From NCBI RefSeq assembly GCF_006716445.1, contig NZ_VFPA01000008.1, positions 209,815 through 273,814 of the forward strand: a stretch of DNA of 64,000 nt. The letters run 5' to 3'. Below the pieces are notes generated by a model. That model saw only the letters and a list, made by a program, of their open reading frames with translations, was not told the origin of the DNA and did no database searches. How positions within the stretch are numbered: position 1 is the stretch's first letter; every line of letters begins with the position of its first letter. This stretch comes from Pseudonocardia kunmingensis (GTDB lineage: Bacteria; Actinomycetota; Actinomycetes; Mycobacteriales; Pseudonocardiaceae). Shown here piece after piece: positions 42,927 to 51,206 of the stretch. A program made the position numbers and the translations under genes.

Positions 42927-43569
42927 GGTCGCGCTCGAGCATCGCGAGCGCGGCCGCGCGGGTGCCGTCGAGGTCGAACCCGTCCGGGTCGACGAAGTAC
43001 TGCAGCGCAGTGCCGCGCAGGACGGCAGCCAGCACCGCCGCGTGCCCGACCGGGTCGAGGTCGGCGCGGACGGTGCCGTCGGCGATGCCCGCGCGCAGCA
43101 TCTCGATCATCGTCTCGCGCAGGCCCGTGTACGCCTCCTGCACGGCGCTGCGCACCTCGGGCGCGTCCGAGACCGACTCGGTGGCCAGCACCAGCATCAC
43201 CCGCGACCCCTCGGGGCGGACCACCATGCGGTTCAGGTACGAGCCGAACATCTCCAGGACCTGTTCGAGCCCGGTCATCGTCTCGCGGCCGTGTTCGCCG
43301 ACCGTCTGATCCTTGTAGGCCGTGCGGATCCGCTCGACCACGGCCTCCATCAGCTTGAGCTTGGACCCGAAGTGGTAGTTGACCAGGCCCCGGCTCAGCC
43401 CCGACTCCTCCTGGATCCGGGCCACCGACGCGGCCCGGTAGCCCTCTCGGGCGAGGAGCGCGATCGTGGCGTCGATCAGCGCGCGGCGGGAGGCCTCGGT
43501 GCGCTCGGGCTGGGTGGCAGGCGCCCCGCCGGCACCGCGCGGCGCGGGCGCGGCCGTCGCACCGGTCAT
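42880..43569 (-). CDS. TetR-family transcriptional regulator
   Basis: 229-residue repressor: N-terminal helix-turn-helix (AREGYRAASVARIQEESGLSRGLVNYHFGSKLKLMEAVVE; key residues GLSRGLVNYHFGSK) and an all-helical ligand domain. AGGAGGAA precedes the ATG. It lies on the same strand as the enoyl-CoA hydratase/SDR pair but beyond a strong hairpin; likely targets are that pair and the divergent acyl-CoA dehydrogenase operon. Low-complexity RRPPPPRR tail falls in the overlap with the F420-type gene. Confidence 0.83.
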   Translation of the reverse strand: MTGATAAPAPRGAGGAPATQPERTEASRRALIDATIALLAREGYRAASVARIQEESGLSRGLVNYHFGSKLKLMEAVVERIRTAYKDQTVGEHGRETMTGLEQVLEMFGSYLNRMVVRPEGSRVMLVLATESVSDAPEVRSAVQEAYTGLRETMIEMLRAGIADGTVRADLDPVGHAAVLAAVLRGTALQYFVDPDGFDLDGTRAAALAMLERDLSADRGSRRPPPPRR

Positions 43570-43596
43570 CCTGGGTTCCTCCTGGCAAGAGCCGAC

Positions 43597-43610
43597 ATCG
43601 GTCGGCCGAT
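43597..43610. promoter_or_regulatory. Imperfect palindrome upstream of the TetR gene
   Basis: ATCGGTCGGCCGAT is self-complementary at 12 of 14 positions and lies 28 bases before the TetR start; a plausible autoregulatory operator, unproven. Confidence 0.3.
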
Positions 43611-43630
43611 CGTAGTGTGGGCATGCAGGT

Positions 43631-43679
43631 CGGAGCCGCACTGCTGTCCTCGGTCCCGCTCGACAGCAGTACGGCTCCG
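43631..43679 (-). terminator. Long hairpin terminator after the enoyl-CoA hydratase gene
   Basis: 18-base arms with a single mismatch (CGGAGCCGCACTGCTGTC at 43631-43648 and its complement at 43662-43679) around a 13-base loop, starting ten bases past the hydratase stop codon on the minus strand. No U-run. Confidence 0.65.
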
Positions 43680-43688
43680 CGACCCCGC

Positions 43689-44471
43689 TCAGCGGTCGCG
43701 CCACACCGGCGCGCGGCGCTCCAGGAACGCCGCAATGCCCTCCTGGCGGTCGGGAGACGACAGCGCGGGTTCGGCCGCGGCGAGCTGGGCGTCGAAGGCA
43801 TCGGCCTCGGTGGTCCACCCGATGGACCGGCGCACGATCTCCTTGGTGGCCCGCACCGCGGACGGCCCGTTGCCGCTGATCCGCCCCGCGAGCTCCAGTG
43901 CGGCGTCGAGGGCGTCGCCCGGATCGGCCAGCCGGGACACGATGCCCCACGCCGCCAGCTGCTCGGCGCCGACCTGGTCGCCGGTGAGCGCCAGCTCCAT
44001 GGCCGCGTGGTAGGGGATCCGGCGGGGCAGCCGGAACAGCGCGCCGCCGATGGCGACGAGGTTGCGCTTCACCTCCGGCAGACCGAAGCGGGCGTTCCGC
44101 GCGGCGACGACGAGGTCGCAGGACAGCGCGAGCTCGAACCCACCGGCAAGGGCGTACCCCTCGATCGCGGCGATGACGGGCTTGCGGATCGAGGTGCGGG
44201 GGAATGCCGACTGCTGCGCCGCTCGGTCCCGGTACATCGGCTCGCCCGCGGCGGCGGCCTTGAGATCCCGCCCGGAACAGAAGTTGCCACCGGCGCCGGT
44301 GATCACGACGACGGCGACGCGGGGGTCGGCGTCGAGCTCTCCCAGTGCCTCCTGCAACGCCTCCCGGAGCGCGAGGTTCAGCGCGTTGCGGACCTCGGGG
44401 CGGTTCAGCGTCAGCACACCGACCTCCCCGCGCACCTCGCTGAGCACGGGAGATGTGGTGGATGTCGTCAT
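43689..44471 (-). CDS. Enoyl-CoA hydratase/isomerase family protein
   Basis: 260-residue crotonase. Oxyanion-hole segments CSGRDL and GYALAGGFELAL; both catalytic glutamates are present, E113 and E133 (GLPEVKRNL), twenty residues apart as in rat hydratase E144/E164. It should hydrate a 2-enoyl-CoA or act in a related step. It follows the SDR gene by 13 bases, and a long hairpin ends the transcript. A hydration plus 3-hydroxyacyl oxidation pair is the natural reading. Confidence 0.85.
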   Translation of the reverse strand: MTTSTTSPVLSEVRGEVGVLTLNRPEVRNALNLALREALQEALGELDADPRVAVVVITGAGGNFCSGRDLKAAAAGEPMYRDRAAQQSAFPRTSIRKPVIAAIEGYALAGGFELALSCDLVVAARNARFGLPEVKRNLVAIGGALFRLPRRIPYHAAMELALTGDQVGAEQLAAWGIVSRLADPGDALDAALELAGRISGNGPSAVRATKEIVRRSIGWTTEADAFDAQLAAAEPALSSPDRQEGIAAFLERRAPVWRDR

Positions 44472-44484
44472 GGCGATCCCCTTC

Positions 44485-45273
44485 TCAGAGCGCGAACGAG
44501 TAGCCGCCGTTGACCGGCACGGTCTGGCCGGTCATCCAGGAGGCGGCGTCGGAGGCGAGGAAAAGGATCATGTTCGCCGCGTCCTCCGGCTCGCCGGGGC
44601 GCCGGATCAGGTACTTCTTCATCATCTTGGCCAGCCGCTCCTCGTCGGACAGGCCGCGCTCGGTGCGCGGGGTCCGCGTCGCGGCGAGGGAGACGCAGTT
44701 CGCGGTGATGCCGTACCGGCCGGTGCTCGCGGCGACCGACCTGATGAAGCCCGCCGCGCCCGCCTTCGCCGCGGAGTAGCACTCGCGGCCGGGCTCGCCG
44801 AACCGGCCTGCGTCCGAGATGACCGTGACGATGCGCCCGTACTCGCGCTCGATCATGCCGGGGAGCACCGCGTGCACGTGGTTGAGCACCCCGTAGAGGT
44901 TGGTGCCGAGGTAGCCGTGCCACTCCGCGGGTGACTGCTCCCAGAACGGTGCCGTCATCGCCTCGGTCGGTTGCGGTCCCGCGTTGCCCGCGTTGTTGAC
45001 CAGCACGTCGACCCCGCCGAACCGCTCGGTGGCCGCCGCGACCGCGGCGGTGGCGGCAGCCAGGTCCGACGCGTCGCCCTGGACGGCGAGCGCGGCCACT
45101 CCGAGCTCCTCCACCTCCCGGGCCACCTTCTCGGCGCGTTCCCGCCGGAAGTCGGTCACCACCACCGCGCCTGCGCCGTGCTCGGCAGTGTGCAGCGCCA
45201 CCCGGCGGCCGACGCCCTGGCCACCGCCGGTGATGAGGACGGTCCGTCGCTGGAGATCGACGAGATCGGGCAT
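44485..45273 (-). CDS. Short-chain dehydrogenase/reductase (SDR)
   Basis: 262-residue classical SDR: TGGGQGVG (15-22), NNAG (93-96), S153, Y166 and K170 (YSAAK), C-terminal VNGGYSFAL. D41 after the second strand suggests NAD(H). GAGAGGAG precedes the ATG. Probably a 3-hydroxyacyl-CoA-type dehydrogenase acting with the enoyl-CoA hydratase encoded next to it. Divergent from the acyl-CoA dehydrogenase operon across a palindromic control region. Confidence 0.83.
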   Translation of the reverse strand: MPDLVDLQRRTVLITGGGQGVGRRVALHTAEHGAGAVVVTDFRRERAEKVAREVEELGVAALAVQGDASDLAAATAAVAAATERFGGVDVLVNNAGNAGPQPTEAMTAPFWEQSPAEWHGYLGTNLYGVLNHVHAVLPGMIEREYGRIVTVISDAGRFGEPGRECYSAAKAGAAGFIRSVAASTGRYGITANCVSLAATRTPRTERGLSDEERLAKMMKKYLIRRPGEPEDAANMILFLASDAASWMTGQTVPVNGGYSFAL

Positions 45274-45296
45274 GGATGAGCTCCTCTCCGAGATCC

Positions 45297-45314
45297 TTGC
45301 TGAGCATACAGCAA
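45297..45314. promoter_or_regulatory. Palindromic operator candidate between divergent acyl-CoA operons
   Basis: TTGCTGAGCATACAGCAA has perfect 6-base arms (TTGCTG/CAGCAA) around six bases. On the minus strand it contains TATGCT, a possible -10 for the SDR/hydratase operon, so a bound repressor would cover the promoter. Confidence 0.45.
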
Positions 45315-45374
45315 ATGTGTTCCCATGGATCCCGGGCGCGCGACGGCGCGACGGCCCGGCCGATGGAGGAGTGC

Positions 45375-46535
45375 ATGGACTTCGACCTCACCGATGAGCA
45401 GCTCGAACTGCGCGCGAGCATCCGCCGCTACCTGGACACGGAGGTGGCGCCGGCCGTCGACGCGCACGAGCGCGCCGGCACCTTCCCCTACGAGGTGCTG
45501 GAAGGGCTGCGCGAGTTCGGCTACCTCGGCGGCTGGCTGCCCGAGGAGCTCGGCGGGTTCGGGATGAGCCGGGTGACCTGGGCGATGATGATCGAGCAGC
45601 TCGGGTACTGCTGGCCGTCGTTGCGCACGATGGTCAACATCTGCAACGGGCCCATCGAGCGCATCGCCCGCTACGGCTCGGAGGAGCACAAGGAGCGCTA
45701 CCTCGGACGGCTGTTCGCGGGGACCGCGCGGCCGTTCAACGGCTACACCGAGCCCGACGTCGGCTCGAACGTCGCAGGCGTGCGGACCAAGGCCGTGCTG
45801 GACGGCGACTCGTGGGTGCTCGAGGGCCGCAAGGCCTGGATCACCGGCGGGGCCTGGGCGGAGTTCGGCATCGTCCTCGCGCGCACCTACAGCCCCACCT
45901 GCGAGGGCGGGCTCTCGCTCTTCGTGGTCGACAAGGCCGATTCGCCGTTCGAGGTGCGCCCGCAGGAGACGATGGTGCTGCGGTGCACCGGGACCGCCGA
46001 GCTGCTCTTCGACGGGGTGCGCGTGCCGCGGGAGAACCTGCTCGGCGCCGAGGGCAACGCGCTGAAGGCGGCGCTGACCGGCCTCGGCGCCGCCCGGATC
46101 AACGTCGCGATGGGGGCCGTCGGCGCCGCCCAGCGGGCGTTCGACCTCGCTCTGGACTACGCCAGGACGCGCGAGCAGTTCGGGCAGCCGATCGGGCGCT
46201 ACCAGCTGGTGCAGAAGCACCTGGTGGACATGAAGATCCGCATCGAGGCGGCCCGCGCGCTGAGCTACCTCGCCGCCGACGCCATCGACAAGGGGCGGCC
46301 CGCACGGCTCGAGGGCTCGATCGCGAAGCTCTACGCCACCGAGGCCGCCCACGAGGTCGCCGACATGGCGCTGCAGGTGCACGGCGCGAGTGGCTACGCC
46401 AGCGACTACCCGATCGAGCGGATCTTCCGCGACACCCGAGGGGGGACGATCCCGGAGGGCACCACCGAGATGCAGACCTTGATCATCGGCCGGGAGCTGG
46501 TCGGCATGTCGGCGATCGGCGGGGGTGCGAAGTGA
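45375..46535 (+). CDS. Acyl-CoA dehydrogenase
   Basis: 386-residue FAD flavoenzyme with helical N domain (DLTDEQLELRASIRRYLDTEV), beta domain (FNGYTEPDVGSNVAGVRTKA; AWITGGAWAEFGIVLA) and helical C domain ending in TIPEGTTEMQTLIIGREL. E361 of PEGTTE is the expected catalytic base, as in glutaryl-CoA and CaiA-like dehydrogenases. GGAGGAG before the ATG at 45375 fixes the start. It would introduce the 2,3 double bond that the divergent hydratase then uses. GTGA overlap with the synthetase gene. Confidence 0.87.
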   Translation: MDFDLTDEQLELRASIRRYLDTEVAPAVDAHERAGTFPYEVLEGLREFGYLGGWLPEELGGFGMSRVTWAMMIEQLGYCWPSLRTMVNICNGPIERIARYGSEEHKERYLGRLFAGTARPFNGYTEPDVGSNVAGVRTKAVLDGDSWVLEGRKAWITGGAWAEFGIVLARTYSPTCEGGLSLFVVDKADSPFEVRPQETMVLRCTGTAELLFDGVRVPRENLLGAEGNALKAALTGLGAARINVAMGAVGAAQRAFDLALDYARTREQFGQPIGRYQLVQKHLVDMKIRIEAARALSYLAADAIDKGRPARLEGSIAKLYATEAAHEVADMALQVHGASGYASDYPIERIFRDTRGGTIPEGTTEMQTLIIGRELVGMSAIGGGAK

Positions 46536-48679
46536 TCGAGTTCCCCGACCTGTCGCGCCTCGTCCGCCCGGAGTCCGTGGCGCTGATCGGCGCCTCGGAC
46601 ACCCCGGGCAGCATCGGCAAGCTGACCGTGGACAACCTGGTGGAGGCCTCGGAGTTCCGTGGCCGGGTCCATCTGGTGAACCCGCGCCGTCGCGAGATCG
46701 GCGGCCGGGTGTGCCATCCCGACGTGGCCGCGCTGCCGGAGGCGCCCGACGTCGCCGTGGTCTGCATCCCGGCGGCCGGCGTCCTGGACGCGCTGCGGCA
46801 GTGCGCGGCGAAGGGAGTGCGGTTCGCGATCGTGCTGACCTCCGGGTTCAGCGAGACCGGCGAGGCCGGCCGCGCGCTGCAGGAGGAGATGCGCGGGATC
46901 GCGCGGACGTCGGGCATGCGCATCTACGGCCCGAACTGCCCCGGTCTGACCAACCTCGCCGACCGCATCGGCATGACGTTCTCGCCGGCGTTCGCCGACG
47001 ACCGCACGAGCGGGCCGCTGGGCATCGCGACGCAGGGGGGCGGCCTCGGGCGCAACATCCTGCAGTCCGGGGTGCGCGGGTCGGGCGCGGCGCTGTGGGC
47101 GTCGTTGGGCAATGCGGTCGACCTGGACGTGGCCGACTTCGTGCACCACATGGCCGCCGACCCGGCGATCCGGGTGATCGTCACCCTGTTCGAGGGCATC
47201 CGGGACGGCGCCCGCCTGCTCGCGGCCCTGCGCGCCGCGGCGGAGGCGGGCAAACCGGTCGTCACGCTGAAGGTCGGGCACTCCGCCTACGGCGAGCGCG
47301 CCGTGCAGTCCCACACCGCGGCGATGGCCGGCTCCGCCGCGGTGAACAGCGCCGTGCTGGCGCAGCTGGGCGTGGTCGAGGTCCGCGACACCGACGAGCT
47401 GGTGGACGTGGCCTGGCTGCTGGCCAGGGCGACCCCGCCCGCGCGGACCCGCGTCGCCCTGTTCGGCGCGTCCGGCGGGGCGCTGTCACTCGCCGCCGAC
47501 CTCGTGGGTTCGGCGGACCTCGAGCCCGCCGAGCTCGCCGACGACACCAGAGCCTCGCTGCGGGCGGACCTCCCGGCCTTCGCCGCCGTCGACAACCCGG
47601 TGGACACGACGGCCACGACGATCTCCGAGCCCGGTCTGTTCGATCGCGCACTGCGCACCGTGGCCGGGGATCCCGGCGTCGACCTCGTGCTGATGCCGAT
47701 CCCGCTGGACTACGCAGAGCGCTCGGCCACCTCGTCGCGGGCCATCGCCGCCGCGCAGGAGCAGACGGACGTCCCCATCGTCCCGGTCTGGATGAGCGAC
47801 CGCCGCGGCCCGGGGTGGCAGGTACTGGCGGACGCGAGCTTCTGCTCGCCGCGCAGCCTCACCAAAGCGGTGCTGGCGGTGCGCCGCTGGGCCGAGTACG
47901 GCCGGTGGCGGGCCGCCGCCGAGGCGCACCCACCTGCGGTGCCGCTGCTGTTGCGTGCCGACGAGCCGGGGACGGTCGCGGCGCTTCCGGCCGTGGACAC
48001 CGAGCCACGGGCGAAGGCCTGGCTGTCGGCGGCGGGCGTGCCGGTGCCGGACGGGGAGGTCGTGCAGAGCGCTCCGGCGGCTCGCGCGGCCGCCGAACGG
48101 CTGGGCTGCCCCGTGGTCGTCAAGATCGTCAGCTCCGAGCTCCCGCACAAGTCCGACGTCGGGGGCGTCGCTGTCGACGTCGGGTCGGGTGCCGCGGCCG
48201 AGGACGCGTGGCGGCAGGTCACCGAGCACGTCGCGCTCAAGGCGCCGCACGCGGCGACCGGCGGGGTGCTCGTCGAGCGCATGGTGCCTGCCGACGGCGT
48301 CGAGATGATCGTGGGGGTGCACCGCGACCCGGTGTTCGGGCACCTGCTCACGGTCGGCGCGGGAGGGGTGCTCGTGGAGCTGCTCGACGACGTGCAGCGG
48401 CGGCTGCTGCCGGTGGGCAGGCCCCAGGCCGAGGAGATGGTGGCCGCCCTGCGGTGCCACGCCCTGCTGACAGGAGCCCGCGGCAGGCCCGCCTGCGACG
48501 TCGACGGGTTCGTCGACCTGCTCGTCGCGGTCTCCGACCTCGTCGTCGCGCACGCCCACCAGATCGAGGAGATCGACCTCAACCCGGTGCGGGTGCGGCC
48601 TGCGGACGGTGACGAGGCCCGCGTCGTCGTACTCGACGCCCTGGTCACCGTGGCCTCGGACGGGCCTCGTGACTGCTGA
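46532..48679 (+). CDS. ADP-forming acyl-CoA synthetase (fused alpha and beta subunits)
   Basis: 715-residue protein: CoA-binding domain (SVALIGASDTPGSIGKL), two succinyl-CoA-synthetase-like domains with GPNCPGL and the phospho-His loop QSHTAAMAG (H261), then a C-terminal ATP-grasp domain (KAWLSAAGVPVPDG; HKSDVGGVAVDV; GVLVERMV). It makes an acyl-CoA from acid, CoA and ATP with release of ADP and phosphate. The start overlaps the dehydrogenase stop as GTGA, and the end overlaps the CoA-transferase start by 11 bases. Confidence 0.87.
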   Translation: MIEFPDLSRLVRPESVALIGASDTPGSIGKLTVDNLVEASEFRGRVHLVNPRRREIGGRVCHPDVAALPEAPDVAVVCIPAAGVLDALRQCAAKGVRFAIVLTSGFSETGEAGRALQEEMRGIARTSGMRIYGPNCPGLTNLADRIGMTFSPAFADDRTSGPLGIATQGGGLGRNILQSGVRGSGAALWASLGNAVDLDVADFVHHMAADPAIRVIVTLFEGIRDGARLLAALRAAAEAGKPVVTLKVGHSAYGERAVQSHTAAMAGSAAVNSAVLAQLGVVEVRDTDELVDVAWLLARATPPARTRVALFGASGGALSLAADLVGSADLEPAELADDTRASLRADLPAFAAVDNPVDTTATTISEPGLFDRALRTVAGDPGVDLVLMPIPLDYAERSATSSRAIAAAQEQTDVPIVPVWMSDRRGPGWQVLADASFCSPRSLTKAVLAVRRWAEYGRWRAAAEAHPPAVPLLLRADEPGTVAALPAVDTEPRAKAWLSAAGVPVPDGEVVQSAPAARAAAERLGCPVVVKIVSSELPHKSDVGGVAVDVGSGAAAEDAWRQVTEHVALKAPHAATGGVLVERMVPADGVEMIVGVHRDPVFGHLLTVGAGGVLVELLDDVQRRLLPVGRPQAEEMVAALRCHALLTGARGRPACDVDGFVDLLVAVSDLVVAHAHQIEEIDLNPVRVRPADGDEARVVVLDALVTVASDGPRDC

Positions 48680-49715
48680 ACACCTCTTGGCGGACCTCGT
48701 CGTCGTCGACTTCAGCGAGCTCCTCCCCGGACCGTTCTTCACCCAGAACCTGGTCGAGCTCGGCGCTCGGGTGATCAAGGTGGAGCGGCCGGGCGGCGAC
48801 AACGCGCGTGCGCTGGGGCCGGGCCTGTTCGCGGCGGTGAACCGGGGCAAGGAGCACGTCACCGCGGACCTGCGCGACGACGCCGACCGCCGGCGGGTGG
48901 CGGAGCTGGTCGCCACCGCCGACGTCGTGGTCGAGGGCTTCCGGCCCCGGGTGCTGGAACGGCTCGGGTTCGGCCCGGAGCGGCTGACGCAGCGCCACCC
49001 GCAGCTGGTCTACGTGTCGCTGTCCGGGTTCGGCCAGCACGGCCCGCTGTCGGACGAGCCCGGCCACGACAACACCTATGCCGCCTACGCAGGCGTGCTG
49101 TCGCTGGCCGGGCGGCCGGGCGGCCCACCGGAGTGGGGCCCCGGCGTCCCCGTCGCGGACCTCTGCGCCGCGATGTACGCCACGTCGGCCACGCTGGCCG
49201 CCCTGCGACACCGCGACCGCACCGGCCGGGGGCTCTGCGTGGACGTCTCGATCCGGGACTGCCTCGCGCACTGGCTCAACCCGAGGCTCGGCGGGTTCGC
49301 GCACAACGGCCTCTCCGACGTGTCCGAGCAGCGCGCGAGCGCGCTGAGCCGGCCGGGGTACGGCACGTTCGCGTGCGCGGACGGCACCGCGGTGGCGATC
49401 GCGGCCATCGAGGACCACTTCTGGGCAGGGCTGGTGCGCGGGCTGGGGCTGGTCGAGTGGACCGACCCCCGATGGGCGCGGCACGCTGCCCGACGAGCCG
49501 CGACCACCGAGATCAACGCGGCCATCGCCGATGCCGTGCTGACCCGCGACGGGCGGGCGGTCGTCGCGGAGCTGAGCGCCTGCGGCGTCCCGGTCGCGCC
49601 GGTGCTCGGCCCGGGCGACGCGCTCGACGCCGCCGAGGCGGAGGGGACCGGCCGGGTGTTCCGGCACCCGGAGGCGGGGCGGCTCTACCGGTTCCCGGTG
49701 CTGTTCAGCTCCTGA
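48669..49715 (+). CDS. CaiB/BaiF family (class III) CoA-transferase
   Basis: 348-residue CoA-transferase or acyl-CoA racemase. VVVDFSELLPGPFFTQNLVELGARVIKVERPGGD (key: PGPF, KVERP) and FRPRVLERLG are signatures; D134 (GHDNTYAAYAGVL) is the predicted catalytic Asp. Shorter than the transferase at 15031-16266 and closer in length to alpha-methylacyl-CoA racemases, so epimerisation of a branched acyl-CoA is an alternative. Last gene of its operon. Confidence 0.83.
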   Translation: MTAEHLLADLVVVDFSELLPGPFFTQNLVELGARVIKVERPGGDNARALGPGLFAAVNRGKEHVTADLRDDADRRRVAELVATADVVVEGFRPRVLERLGFGPERLTQRHPQLVYVSLSGFGQHGPLSDEPGHDNTYAAYAGVLSLAGRPGGPPEWGPGVPVADLCAAMYATSATLAALRHRDRTGRGLCVDVSIRDCLAHWLNPRLGGFAHNGLSDVSEQRASALSRPGYGTFACADGTAVAIAAIEDHFWAGLVRGLGLVEWTDPRWARHAARRAATTEINAAIADAVLTRDGRAVVAELSACGVPVAPVLGPGDALDAAEAEGTGRVFRHPEAGRLYRFPVLFSS

Positions 49716-49770
49716 GCACCGCGTCCCGCAGCGTGCGTGGTCGGACGTCGGTTCCGCTCCTCGGTCCTGC

Positions 49771-49809
49771 TTGCCGTCGCGGAACCGGCACTGTATACAA
49801 AGGTACACA
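49771..49809 (+). promoter_or_regulatory. Promoter with overlapping operator before the MHS/ALDH operon
   Basis: TTGCCG (-35) and TATACA (-10, 49794-49799) are 17 bases apart. The near-palindrome TGTATACAAAGGTACACA (49792-49809; arms TGTATAC/GTACACA, one mismatch) covers the -10 and start site, a typical repressor position. Its regulator is not adjacent. Confidence 0.5.
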
Positions 49810-49856
49810 CTGAGCTCGAAGCGTCCAGCGGTGACGATGCCGCGGGAAGGTCGACG

Positions 49857-51206
49857 ATGACGCAGAACGCAACGCCGGGCATGGACGTCGGCACGGCACG
49901 GATGCGGCGCCGGGTCGTCCGTGCGAGCTTCATCGGCACGGCGATCGAGTGGTACGACTTCTACCTCTACGGCACCGCAGCGGCGCTGATCTTCAACCAG
50001 CTGTTCTTCCCGTCCTTCGACCCCGCCGTCGGCACCATCGCCGCGTTCGGCACCTTCGCCGCCGGGTTCCTCGCCCGGCCGATCGGTGGCGTCGTCTTCG
50101 GTCATTTCGGGGATCGCCTCGGCCGCAAGAAGATGCTCATCTGGAGCCTGGTCGGGATGGGCGTCGCGACGACCCTCATCGGCCTCCTGCCCACCTACGG
50201 GCAGATCGGCGTGGCTGCTCCGATCCTGCTCATCGTGCTGCGCCTGCTCCAGGGCTTCGCCGTCGGCGGTGAGTGGGGCGGCGCGGTGCTCATGTCGGTC
50301 GAGCACGCCGAGAAGGGGCGGCGCGGCCTGGCCGGCAGTTGGACGCAGACGGGATCACCGGCGGGCCTGGTGCTGTCCACACTGGCGTTCGGCCTGGTCT
50401 CCCTCCTCCCGAGCGAGCAGTTCACCTCCTGGGGCTGGCGCCTGCCGTTCCTGTTCAGCGCGGTGCTGGTGGTCGTGGGCCTGTTCATCCGGCTGCGCGT
50501 CGTCGAGAGCCCTGCCTTCACCGCCGTGGAGAAGGCCGGACGGACGTCCTCGATGCCGCTGCTCGACGCGATCCGCCGGCACCCGCTCAACATCCTGCTC
50601 GCCATCGCGACCTGTCTCGCGCCGTTCGTGAACTTCTACCTGTTCGCGACCTTCATGCTCACCTACGCCACCACCGAGCTGGGGATCGAGCGTCCCGTCG
50701 TGCTGACGATCGTCGCGATCGCCGGCACGATCGCGATCGTCACCACCCCGGTGGCCGCGGCGTTGTCCGACCGGTTCGGCCGTCGCACGGTGTTCCTCAC
50801 CGGCACGGTGCTCCTCGCGCTCTACGCCTACCCGTTCTTCCTCGTCAACGAGGCGGCCGATTCCGCCGTCGTCCTGGGCATCACCTCCGTCGTGGGCCTC
50901 TCGTTCATCCACCCGCTCATGTACGGGCCGCTGGCGACGCTCTTCGCCGAGCTCTTCTCGCCCGAGGTCCGCTACAGCGGCGCGTCGCTCGGGTACCAGA
51001 TCGGCGGCATCCTCGGTGGCGGGTTCGCCCCGCTGATCCTGACCGCGCTGGTCGCGACCGGTGCCGGCGCGGCCGTCGCGATCCCGCCGTACGTCATCTT
51101 CGTGTCGCTGCTCACGTTCGTCGCGGTCTGGGTCGCCACCGGGCCCGGACGTCGCTTCGAGGACGACGACGTCGCGCCCGCGACCCGCACCGGTGCAGCG
51201 TCATGA
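49857..51206 (+). CDS. MFS transporter, MHS family
   Basis: 449-residue symporter with about twelve transmembrane segments. FIGTAIEWYDFYLYGTAAAL is the MHS TM1 signature, DRLGRKKM and DRFGRRTV the loop motifs, RLLQGFAVGGEWGGAV the TM4 block. GGGAAGG precedes the ATG at 49857; upstream in-frame codons fall inside the promoter. It begins an operon with hydrolase, aldehyde dehydrogenase and lactonase genes and probably imports their substrate. ATGA overlap with the next gene. Confidence 0.86.
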   Translation: MTQNATPGMDVGTARMRRRVVRASFIGTAIEWYDFYLYGTAAALIFNQLFFPSFDPAVGTIAAFGTFAAGFLARPIGGVVFGHFGDRLGRKKMLIWSLVGMGVATTLIGLLPTYGQIGVAAPILLIVLRLLQGFAVGGEWGGAVLMSVEHAEKGRRGLAGSWTQTGSPAGLVLSTLAFGLVSLLPSEQFTSWGWRLPFLFSAVLVVVGLFIRLRVVESPAFTAVEKAGRTSSMPLLDAIRRHPLNILLAIATCLAPFVNFYLFATFMLTYATTELGIERPVVLTIVAIAGTIAIVTTPVAAALSDRFGRRTVFLTGTVLLALYAYPFFLVNEAADSAVVLGITSVVGLSFIHPLMYGPLATLFAELFSPEVRYSGASLGYQIGGILGGGFAPLILTALVATGAGAAVAIPPYVIFVSLLTFVAVWVATGPGRRFEDDDVAPATRTGAAS

